Shown here piece by piece: positions 43,355 through 50,032 of a stretch of DNA of 64,000 nucleotides. The stretch lies in the NCBI GenBank assembly GCA_041394265.1, contig JAWKIO010000005.1:434001-498000 (forward strand), written 5' to 3'. The notes under the pieces are model-generated. The model saw only the letters and a program-made list of their open reading frames with translations, did no database searches and was not told the DNA's origin. A program made the position numbers and the translations under genes. This DNA is from Acidimicrobiales bacterium (GTDB lineage Bacteria; Actinomycetota; Acidimicrobiia; Acidimicrobiales; SZUA-35). Every line of letters begins with the position of its first letter. Position 1 is the stretch's first letter.

Positions 43355-43734
43355 GTTCCACCTCGGAGGCGTTCGATGTCTCGTCGATCACGTTTGGTCG
43401 GGCGACCCGTTCCCCGATCGCGCTGGGCAAAGGCGCCGACGAACGGATCGGTCGGGTCGCGTGGCGGTAGTGCAGGCGAGCGATCATCGATGCAGGTGGC
43501 CGCCTTCGCCGCCGACACTCGCTTCTCGATGATCTCGACCACGCCGAACACGAGGGTGCGATCTCGACGGCGGGCGGTCACCTCGTCGCCGACCCTGATC
43601 TTCGTTGCCGGTTTGGCGATCTCGCCGTTGACCAGCACCTTGCCCGTGGTGCAGGCATCGCCGGCCTGGGTTCGGGTCTTGTAGGCGCGCACCGACCACA
43701 ACCACTTGTCGACTCGTGTGGTGTCGGTACTCAC
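43351..43734 (-). CDS. hslR: S4-domain RNA-binding protein, Hsp15-like
   Basis: A 127-residue protein. The S4 fold is at the N-terminus (RVDKWLWSVRAYKTRTQAGDACTTGKVLVNG, then PATKIRVGDEVTARRRDRTLVFGVVEI) with a basic C-terminal tail. Hsp15 binds free 50S subunits carrying stalled nascent chains. The start is GTG and the stop overlaps the molybdoenzyme start by four bases. The functional link to that enzyme is not obvious. Confidence 0.86.
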   Translation of the reverse strand: MSTDTTRVDKWLWSVRAYKTRTQAGDACTTGKVLVNGEIAKPATKIRVGDEVTARRRDRTLVFGVVEIIEKRVSAAKAATCIDDRSPALPPRDPTDPFVGAFAQRDRGTGRPTKRDRRDIERLRGGT

Positions 43735-43812
43735 GCCGTCAGTCTGGCAGCTCGCAGCAGCGACACCGAGCGGGTTTCGGTCATCAGGGTCGTGCGGTGG
43801 CTGGGCCCGGGG

Positions 43813-44385
43813 TCACTCGGGAACGGTGAAGACGTTGCGCACCATCGGCTCGTAGTAGTCGAGCGGGTTCGACTTGTAGTCGCTGTCGAATGCCGTCTGG
43901 TCGTACTTGGCGCAGAACTCGGCGGTGTAGTCGAAGTAGGGCGAGTCACGGAACTCCTCGCGCGCGTTGCCGTCGAGTCCGATGTAGTCCCAGAAGTAGT
44001 AGCCCTGGAAGATGGCGTGCTTGGCCACCATGAAGTGGTTGGCCTCGGAGACGTGGCCCTTCACCAGCGCGGCGGCGACGTCGGCGTGGTTGAACGGGGC
44101 GAGCGTGTCACCAATGTCGTGCACGAGTGCACACACGATGTACTCCTCATCCCGGCCATCCCGCTCGGCCCGGGTAGCGGTCTGTAGCGAGTGCTCGAGC
44201 CGGGTGACGGGAAAGCCGCCGACGTCGTCGCCGAGGCTGCGCAGCAGGTGCATCACATGATCGGCCACGCGATTCTGGGTGTGGGAGATCTGGGGCGTGA
44301 TCTTGGCCCAGTCCTCGGCGGTGGACTCCTCGAAACTCTTGAAGGTGGTGAGGCGGGACGTTGGCGGCTTGGCGAGATCGGTCAT
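43813..44385 (-). CDS. HD-domain protein of the PhnZ/MIOX-like group
   Basis: A 190-residue all-helical HD protein. RLEHSLQTATRAERDGRDEEYIVCALVHDIGDTLAPFNHADVAAALV contains the HD pair and the following ligands; AKHAIFQGYYFWDYIG and the end PLDYYEPMVRNVF are strongly conserved in this group. Members include PhnZ, a mixed-valent diiron oxygenase that cleaves 2-amino-1-hydroxyethylphosphonate, and myo-inositol oxygenase relatives. No PhnY or other phosphonate gene is nearby, so the substrate is open. TACCGT lies six bases before ATG. Confidence 0.78.
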   Translation of the reverse strand: MTDLAKPPTSRLTTFKSFEESTAEDWAKITPQISHTQNRVADHVMHLLRSLGDDVGGFPVTRLEHSLQTATRAERDGRDEEYIVCALVHDIGDTLAPFNHADVAAALVKGHVSEANHFMVAKHAIFQGYYFWDYIGLDGNAREEFRDSPYFDYTAEFCAKYDQTAFDSDYKSNPLDYYEPMVRNVFTVPE

Positions 44386-44391
44386 GCCGGC

Positions 44392-44397
44392 ACGGTA
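44392..44397 (-). promoter_or_regulatory. -10 element for the HD-domain gene
   Basis: TACCGT on the minus strand, exactly six bases before ATG 44385, predicts a leaderless transcript. Confidence 0.5.
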
Positions 44398-44468
44398 GTG
44401 GTCGAGGCCGCTCGGCGCCCGGTCGATGCGCCATCGGGACTTCGAGGGCTCAACGTCCCAACCCGCGC

Positions 44469-44501
44469 TTGACGAACCACTTGTTCTAGTTACACTAGAA
44501 C
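44469..44501 (+). promoter_or_regulatory. Promoter and palindromic operator of the GntR-DUF1648 operon
   Basis: TTGACG (44469-44474) and TACACT (44491-44496) are separated by 16 bases; ATG starts six bases after the -10, so the mRNA should be leaderless. A perfect inverted repeat GTTCTAGT-TAC-ACTAGAAC (44483-44501) covers the -10 and ends one base before ATG. A repressor bound there would block transcription directly; the obvious candidate is the GntR protein encoded next. Confidence 0.8.
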
Positions 44502-44502
44502 A

Positions 44503-44850
44503 ATGCTCTTGAAGGTCGATCTCCAATCGACACAGCCGCTGCACGACCAGCTCGCGGGTCAGATCCGCTCCTCCATCGCCGCCGGCGACCTTGCCCGAGG
44601 CGACCGCCTGCCGCCCGCACGCGAGTTGGCCGACAGCCTGGGCATCAACGTCCACACCATGCTCCGGGCCTACCAGGCGCTGCGCGACGAGGGCCTGCTC
44701 GAGGTCCGCCGAGGTCGGGGAACGATCGTCACCGGCGTCGCTCCTGCGCTCGCATCGCTCACCACGCTGGCCCGCTCCCTCGTCGCCGAGGCTCGTCGCG
44801 CCGGGCTCGACAACACCGCCATCCACGACCTGATCGAGGAACAACTGTGA
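44503..44850 (+). CDS. GntR-family (YtrA-type) transcriptional repressor
   Basis: A 115-residue protein. It has an N-terminal winged helix (PLHDQLAGQIRSSIAAGDLARGDRLPPARELADSLGINVHTMLRAYQALRDEGLLEVRRGRGTIV arrangement) and only a short C-terminal helical tail, as in the YtrA subfamily, which lacks a ligand-binding domain and typically controls small membrane transporter genes next to it. It probably binds the palindrome overlapping its own promoter. The stop overlaps the DUF1648 start by four bases (GTGA). Confidence 0.9.
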   Translation: MLLKVDLQSTQPLHDQLAGQIRSSIAAGDLARGDRLPPARELADSLGINVHTMLRAYQALRDEGLLEVRRGRGTIVTGVAPALASLTTLARSLVAEARRAGLDNTAIHDLIEEQL

Positions 44851-45821
44851 AGATCACCACTGCACGCATCGGCCTCCTGGTCGGCCTCCCACTCACGGCT
44901 GCTGCTGCCGGCTTCGGGCCACTTGCGCTCGTTCGCAACGACCTGCCAGACCGCCTTGCGACCCACTACGACGCATCCGGCACTCCCGATCGCTCGATGA
45001 CCGTGCTGCAGTTCGCGTTCGCCACGGGTTCGCTCATGACCGTTGGCGTCGTCCTGCTCGCTGCTGCGGCACTCCTGAGTCGCCGGATGCCGCGACCGAT
45101 GGTGATGCTCGTGGCCTTTCTGGGTGGCTTCCTCGCCGGCATGGGAGCTGGGATCCTCGGATCGGAAGTGCTGGCCCAACGCAGCAACACCGACTGGCAT
45201 GAGGCCAGCTCGCCGATCGGGGGCGTGATCTGGGCGATCGTCCTCGCCGTCGTGCTCGGCGCTGCCGGCGCACGACTCGCCGAACCACTCCCTACCGACG
45301 AGCGACGACTCGGCACCGCAGCCAGCACCCCGTCGCTCGCGTTGGGATCGACAGAGCATGCGGTGTGGACCGGCCGAATCTCGAGCGCACTGATGTACGT
45401 GCTTGCCGCCGGCTTCGCCCTTTCCGGCCTGATGGTGGCCGTGCTCTCGTCGTGGGCGATCGGGCTCGTGCTGCTCGCCGCTTCGCTTCCGATCCTGCTG
45501 CTCTCCCACGTCCGACTCCAGGCGAGCAAGGACGGGCTCGTCGTGCGCTACGGCCCGATCGGACTCCCCCGGCAACACATCGGTCTCGACCGGATCGAGC
45601 AGGCGTCGGCCATCGAGGTGAGGCCGGCCCAATGGGGCGGCTGGGGGTATCGGGGCAGCCTGGCGTTGATGAAGCAGGCGGCGCTGGTGTTGCACGCCGG
45701 CCCGGGCCTTCGGCTCGACCTGGCCGACGGCAAGACCTTCGTCGTGGCCGTGGATCGGCCCGAGATGGCAGCAGCCGTGCTCAATGGCGAGCGGCGGCGG
45801 GCAGACGTCGGCGCTCAATAG
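44847..45821 (+). CDS. DUF1648 membrane protein
   Basis: A 324-residue integral membrane protein with about six hydrophobic segments, beginning ARIGLLVGLPLTAAAAGFGPLAL. The DUF1648 motif LPDRLATHYDASGTPDRSM follows the first helix. The C-terminal ~110 residues form a soluble PH-like domain (VRLQASKDGLVVRYGPIGLPRQHIGLDRI). Such proteins commonly follow YtrA-type regulators and are linked to antibiotic or envelope-stress response (for example SdpI-like immunity), though the role here is unproven. The 3' end overlaps the convergent downstream gene by seven bases. Confidence 0.85.
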   Translation: MKITTARIGLLVGLPLTAAAAGFGPLALVRNDLPDRLATHYDASGTPDRSMTVLQFAFATGSLMTVGVVLLAAAALLSRRMPRPMVMLVAFLGGFLAGMGAGILGSEVLAQRSNTDWHEASSPIGGVIWAIVLAVVLGAAGARLAEPLPTDERRLGTAASTPSLALGSTEHAVWTGRISSALMYVLAAGFALSGLMVAVLSSWAIGLVLLAASLPILLLSHVRLQASKDGLVVRYGPIGLPRQHIGLDRIEQASAIEVRPAQWGGWGYRGSLALMKQAALVLHAGPGLRLDLADGKTFVVAVDRPEMAAAVLNGERRRADVGAQ

Positions 45822-46645
45822 CGGTGCAGGAGCTCGTCGAGCTGTGCGGACGACACTGGCAGTGCACCGTGATCGAACGTCTTCGTCTCGATCATGGCGC
45901 CGACGGTGTCTCGGATGTGTCCCAGTGCGACCCGATACAGCGAGGCCCCCAGGCTGACCCGGCGAACGCCCGCATCGGCCAACTGCTCCATCGTCTGCTG
46001 CGACTGGAGCGGAACGAGGGCGTTCACGTTCCCGCCGGTCTCGGTGACGATGCGCCGAAGTGTGTCGATGCGGTTGTCACCGGGGGCGTAGAGACAGGTG
46101 GCACCGACCGAGGCGAAGCTGGCGAGCCGCTCCACAACGGCTTCGACGGTCGGGCCGCCGGGGAAGGCGGCCGGGTGGAGGAACGCCTCGGTACGGGCCG
46201 TGATGACAAACGGGTGCCCCAACGAACGAGCAGCTTCGCAGGCCGCAGCGACCCGAGCTGTGGCCTCGTCGAGGGAGAAGAACCCACGATCGGCGTCGCC
46301 GCTCCAGTCCTCGATGCTGGCTCCCGATGCGCCGACATCGGCCAGCAGGCGCACGGTGTCGGCGACGTCTTCCGGGGTGGCGCCGTAGCCCTCTTCGGCG
46401 TCGACGGACACCGGGAGCGACGTGGCGTGGACGATCTGGGCGGTCCGCTCGACGCACTCGTTCCGACTCACCTCGCCGGCGGCGTCGCTCCGACCGATCG
46501 AGGCCGCGTGCGCCCCACTGCTCGTCGCGATGGCCACGGCGCCGGCCAGCTCGATGATCGCGGCCGTTGCTGCATCGCCGGCATTCGGGATCAGGAAGGT
46601 GCCGGCGCGATGCAGCTCGGCGAAGCGTTCGTGACGGTCGGTCAT
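45815..46645 (-). CDS. Isocitrate lyase/PEP mutase family protein
   Basis: A 276-residue TIM-barrel protein. Metal-binding VSVDAEEGYG, SIEDW, FVITARTEAF and the late ALVPLQSQQTMEQLADAGVRRVSLG match the PEP mutase/oxaloacetate hydrolase branch. The KKCGH loop cysteine required for isocitrate lyase is absent, so C-C lyase activity on isocitrate is unlikely. The gene overlaps the stop of the P450-like gene by four bases. Similar genes act as carboxyvinyl-carboxyphosphonate mutase-like or 2-oxo-acid hydrolases; the substrate is unknown. Confidence 0.85.
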   Translation of the reverse strand: MTDRHERFAELHRAGTFLIPNAGDAATAAIIELAGAVAIATSSGAHAASIGRSDAAGEVSRNECVERTAQIVHATSLPVSVDAEEGYGATPEDVADTVRLLADVGASGASIEDWSGDADRGFFSLDEATARVAAACEAARSLGHPFVITARTEAFLHPAAFPGGPTVEAVVERLASFASVGATCLYAPGDNRIDTLRRIVTETGGNVNALVPLQSQQTMEQLADAGVRRVSLGASLYRVALGHIRDTVGAMIETKTFDHGALPVSSAQLDELLHRY

Positions 46646-47616
46646 GACGGTGGTCCTTCGAGATCGAGCCGGCCCGGCAATCGGGCCGGGAGCGACAAGT
46701 TCGGGCGGTCTTCGTAGACGATGCCGTTGGGTAGTGGACGCCAGCGCCGATCGACCAAGGGCCCAATGACCGCTTCGGCCAACAGCGCCGCCAAATGACG
46801 ACCGGGGCAGGCATGCGCGCCGCTGCCGAAGGTGAGGGGCAGCGGGCCCACGGAGTCGAGCGGCACGACGGTCGGCGCCGGGGTGGCGCCAGGGTCGACG
46901 GCGTCGGTCGCATAGCGCAAGGTGCGGGTCACCGGCGCTCCGTGTAGCACCGCCCAGTTCACGCGGTCACGTGCGGTGCACCCGGGTTCGTCGACGACCA
47001 GTGCCTGCCCGATCAGCGCCGCCGTCGCATCGTGGGTCTGGAAGACGACGGAGATTGCGGCGATGCCATCGGGCCCGTCGCCGAGATGTTCGAGCATCCG
47101 CTCGGCTGACGCGTTCGACGCCGGCGTCGCCACCGCACCGGGAACGACTCCATGCACGAGCGCACGGACGTCGTCGACCAACGGCTCGACGTCGTCGATG
47201 TCGGGGAGCAGGAACTGCAGCAGCGACATGACCGGCCGACGTCGGGCGAAGAACGGCATGGCGTCGAGCGTCATCGTTCCCGAGTCGAGCCACTGCCCGT
47301 AGGCCTGGTCACCAGCTTCCGGCTCGGCCGCATCGGCCCACCCGTCGGCCAGCTCGGCGAGACGGGCCTCGGTCTCGTCTCGGGTGTGGTTCAGCAACGG
47401 CACCACGGGAAGGGTGGCGAGGAGCTGCTCGACGGCGAAGCGGCGTTGGCGGTGTTCGACGCCGTCGCTGAACCGAGCCATCTGGCCCTGGATCCAGCGT
47501 GCCGCGTCGGTATCTCGATGGGCCCGAATCGGGCCAGGCACGACGCTCAGCGTCTCGTTGCCGAGGGTTTCGATCGCCTCGATACGGCGCACCTGCTCGT
47601 CGTCGTCCGCCAGCAT
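46642..47616 (-). CDS. Cytochrome P450-like protein, shortened and lacking ExxR
   Basis: A 324-residue protein, against ~400 for bacterial P450s. The heme loop is present (LTFGSGAHACPGRHLAA, with the Cys ligand). The I-helix reads VVFQTHDATAALIG, an altered AGxDTT. The K-helix ExxR motif reads AVLH, losing both Glu and Arg, and the meander between K-helix and heme loop is about 20 residues short. The N-terminus lacks most of the beta-1 region. The enzyme may bind heme without normal monooxygenase chemistry. The promoter is TAGGTT six bases before ATG. It is coupled to the PEP-mutase-family gene. Confidence 0.78.
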   Translation of the reverse strand: MLADDDEQVRRIEAIETLGNETLSVVPGPIRAHRDTDAARWIQGQMARFSDGVEHRQRRFAVEQLLATLPVVPLLNHTRDETEARLAELADGWADAAEPEAGDQAYGQWLDSGTMTLDAMPFFARRRPVMSLLQFLLPDIDDVEPLVDDVRALVHGVVPGAVATPASNASAERMLEHLGDGPDGIAAISVVFQTHDATAALIGQALVVDEPGCTARDRVNWAVLHGAPVTRTLRYATDAVDPGATPAPTVVPLDSVGPLPLTFGSGAHACPGRHLAALLAEAVIGPLVDRRWRPLPNGIVYEDRPNLSLPARLPGRLDLEGPPS

Positions 47617-47622
47617 CGACTC

Positions 47623-47628
47623 AACCTA
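47623..47628 (-). promoter_or_regulatory. -10 element for the P450-like operon
   Basis: TAGGTT on the minus strand, exactly six bases before ATG 47616, predicts a leaderless mRNA. Confidence 0.5.
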
Positions 47629-47661
47629 GTCGCACCGCCCCCGGCGCGGGTCGCCGACGAC

Positions 47662-48495
47662 TCAGAGCGTCGTGGCAAGCCCGTACACCCGACGTTTTGG
47701 CAGCCCGGTCGATGCCACCACCGCCGCGACGGCATCTCGAGTGGACCGCCCGGCATCGAGCTCGCCTCGCAGCAGCCCGAGGATCTCGACGTCGGTGACC
47801 TCAGCTGTCGGCGACGCTGCGCCTGCCAGCACCACCACGATCTCACCCCGAACCGGCTCTCGGCCGAACCGCTCGGCTGCTTCGGCAAGGGAGGCTCGCA
47901 CGACCTCTTCGTGCAGCTTGGTCAGTTCGCGAGCAACGGCGACCGAACGCTCCGGGCCGCAGACCTGCACCAGATCGGCCAGCGTGCCGGCGATGCGTTT
48001 GGGCGACTCGTAGAAGACGGTCGTGCGGGTCTCGTCGGCGATCTCGTCCAGCCGTCGCCGGCGCTCCGCTCCCTTTCGGGGCAGGAATCCCTCGAAAACG
48101 AACCGGTCGGTCGCCAATCCGCTCAGCACGAGGGCGGTCGTCATGGCGGTGGGTCCGGGCACGATGTGGACGTCGAGCCCCGCCCCGAGGACCGCCCGCA
48201 CGAGGCGCTCGCCCGGGTCCGAGATGCCGGGCATCCCGGCGTCGGACACCAGCGCCACGGTCTCACCGTCGACGATCCGAGCGATGATCTCGGCGCTCCT
48301 GGCGACCTCGGTGTGCTCGTTGGCAACGAGGAACGGCGGCCTCGCGATCCCGAGCAGCGAACACAGCTTGCCGGTGCGGCGGGTGTCCTCGCAGGCGATG
48401 ACGGAGGCATTGGTGAGCGCCTCGATCGCGCGAGGCGACATGTCGCCGAGGTGGCCGATCGGCGTGCCGACGACGACCAGCGAACCGCTGCTCAC
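47662..48495 (-). CDS. rsmI: 16S rRNA 2'-O-ribose C1402 methyltransferase RsmI
   Basis: A 277-residue tetrapyrrole-methylase-fold enzyme that 2'-O-methylates C1402 in the decoding centre. Motifs: VVGTPIGHLGDMSPRA, CEDTRRTGKL, ALVSDAGMPGISDPG, HIVPGPTAMTTALVLSGL, FYESPKRI. The C-terminal DUF domain (VRGEIVVVLAG ... TRDAVAAVVASTGLPKRRVY) is complete. It overlaps the DUF192 gene by four bases. Confidence 0.96.
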   Translation of the reverse strand: MSSGSLVVVGTPIGHLGDMSPRAIEALTNASVIACEDTRRTGKLCSLLGIARPPFLVANEHTEVARSAEIIARIVDGETVALVSDAGMPGISDPGERLVRAVLGAGLDVHIVPGPTAMTTALVLSGLATDRFVFEGFLPRKGAERRRRLDEIADETRTTVFYESPKRIAGTLADLVQVCGPERSVAVARELTKLHEEVVRASLAEAAERFGREPVRGEIVVVLAGAASPTAEVTDVEILGLLRGELDAGRSTRDAVAAVVASTGLPKRRVYGLATTL

Positions 48496-48851
48496 TCTCG
48501 GATCTCAAGCTCGTCGCCGATCTTCAACTCCCAATCCCCGAACGCTCCGGCCTCGGCCTCGAGCACGGCTCGCGCCCGGAAGATCGGTGCCGACACCCGA
48601 TTGCGGTGAAGCCGCAGCGTCTTGATGACCACGTTGTCGGCGTCGAGCAGGGCGATGTCGAGATCGAACTTCATTCCGATCGTGTGCACCGAGCGGGCGC
48701 CACGCAACAGGATCGCTCCGTCGAACCCGTCTCGACCGAGGAGACCTTTCGCCTTGGTACGCCGATCGCGTGGGATCTCGAGCGAGGCGAGGACTCGACC
48801 GTCACGGACGAGCCAGCACTCCGACACCTCGGGAAGCGGTTCTTCGGCCAT
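48492..48851 (-). CDS. DUF192 family protein
   Basis: A 119-residue small beta-rich protein. The DUF192 pattern is RTKAKGLLGRDGFDGAILLRGARSVHTIGMKFDLDIALLDAD, ending with FGDWELKIGDELEI. Unlike many homologues there is no signal peptide, so it is cytoplasmic. Its function is unknown; the family includes the bacteriophage/archaeal ProQ-like fold. It is co-transcribed with ychF upstream (12-base gap) and rsmI downstream. Confidence 0.85.
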   Translation of the reverse strand: MAEEPLPEVSECWLVRDGRVLASLEIPRDRRTKAKGLLGRDGFDGAILLRGARSVHTIGMKFDLDIALLDADNVVIKTLRLHRNRVSAPIFRARAVLEAEAGAFGDWELKIGDELEIRE

Positions 48852-48863
48852 CGGCGTCAGATC

Positions 48864-49967
48864 TCAGACGTTGAACCGGATGTCGACCACGTCGCCGTCT
48901 TGCACGATGTAGTCCTTGCCCTCGGATCGAACCTTTCCGATCTCCTTGGCCTTCGCCCACGAGCCGATCTCGACCAGCTCATCCCAACGGATGGTCTCGG
49001 AGCGGATGAAGCCGCGCTGGAGATCCGAGTGGATCTTGCCCGCGCACTCCGGTGCGGTCGAACCCACCCGGTAGGTCCAGGCCCGGGTCTCCATCGGGCC
49101 GGTGGTGAGGAAGGTCCGCAACCCGAGCACGTGGTAGGCCGCCTGGATGAAGCGGGGCAGTGCGCCCTCGCCGAGCCCGAGGGCGTCGAGCATTTCGGCT
49201 CGGTCCTCGGGGTCGAGCTGGGCCGCTTCTGCTTCGAGCTGGATGCAGGCGCCGAAGACGTTGCCGACCTCGGAGCCGTCGGCGTTGCGGTCGACGGTCC
49301 CAAGCTCGGCGACGACCGGAGCGATGATGGCATCGACGTCATCGAGCTGCTCCTCGTCGATGTTGACGATGGCGAGCACCGGCTTGTTCGTCAGCAAGAA
49401 CCAGGGCTTGAGCAGTTCACGGTGGGCATCGCTCAGCTGGCTGCGGTAGAGCGGCGTGCCTTCGGCGAGAATCTCGAGGGCGGCGTTGGCCGCGTCGACC
49501 TCAGGCTGGAGCGACTTGTCGGCCTTGGCCGCCTTGCGCTTCTTCTCGATCTGACGCTCGACGGTGTCGAGGTCGGCGAGGGTGAGCTCGGTCTCGACGA
49601 TGGCCAGGTGCTCCATCGGATCGGTCGGTCCGGGCACGTCGTCGTCGCGGAACGCCCGGAGCACGAACACGATGGCGTCGACCTCGCGGATACCGGACAG
49701 GAACTTGTTGCCCAAGCCCTCGCCCTGTGACGCGCCGGCGACCAGGCCGCCGATGTCGTTGAACTGGACAGTGGCGTGCACCAGCTTCTTCGAGCCGCTG
49801 ACGCCGGCCAGCGCTTCGAGCCGCTCATCGAAGACCTTGGCAACACCGATGTTCGGATCGGTGGTGGCGAAGGCGTAGGGCGCCGCCAGCGCGCTTCCGC
49901 CCGTCAACGCGTTGTAGAGCGACGACTTCCCAGCGTTGGGGAGTCCGACAAATCCGAATTTCTCCAT
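48864..49967 (-). CDS. ychF: Redox-regulated ATPase YchF (OLA1)
   Basis: A 367-residue Obg-family P-loop ATPase that binds ribosomes. Motifs: GLPNAGKSSLYNALT, DIGGLVAGASQGEGLGNKFL, the nucleotide-specifying NKPVLAIVNIDE region (NxxE in place of NKxD, as expected for ATP preference), coiled-coil arm, and a C-terminal TGS domain (GAKIHSDLQRGFIRSETIRW equivalent). The start codon lies inside a palindrome (see 49964-49986), with TATCCT ten bases upstream. Confidence 0.96.
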   Translation of the reverse strand: MEKFGFVGLPNAGKSSLYNALTGGSALAAPYAFATTDPNIGVAKVFDERLEALAGVSGSKKLVHATVQFNDIGGLVAGASQGEGLGNKFLSGIREVDAIVFVLRAFRDDDVPGPTDPMEHLAIVETELTLADLDTVERQIEKKRKAAKADKSLQPEVDAANAALEILAEGTPLYRSQLSDAHRELLKPWFLLTNKPVLAIVNIDEEQLDDVDAIIAPVVAELGTVDRNADGSEVGNVFGACIQLEAEAAQLDPEDRAEMLDALGLGEGALPRFIQAAYHVLGLRTFLTTGPMETRAWTYRVGSTAPECAGKIHSDLQRGFIRSETIRWDELVEIGSWAKAKEIGKVRSEGKDYIVQDGDVVDIRFNV

Positions 49968-49986
49968 ATCCCGGAGAAGGATATGG
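49964..49986. promoter_or_regulatory. Palindrome over the ychF start codon
   Basis: CCATATCC (49964-49971) and GGATATGG (49979-49986) are perfect inverted arms with a 7-base spacer. They cover the ychF ATG and a TATCCT hexamer at 49978-49983 on the minus strand. It could be an operator or an RNA hairpin hiding the start codon. Confidence 0.55.
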
Positions 49987-50032
49987 GTCGCTCGCCCCGT
50001 TCAGTGGTCCGGGTGTTCGGAGTGCTGATGCC

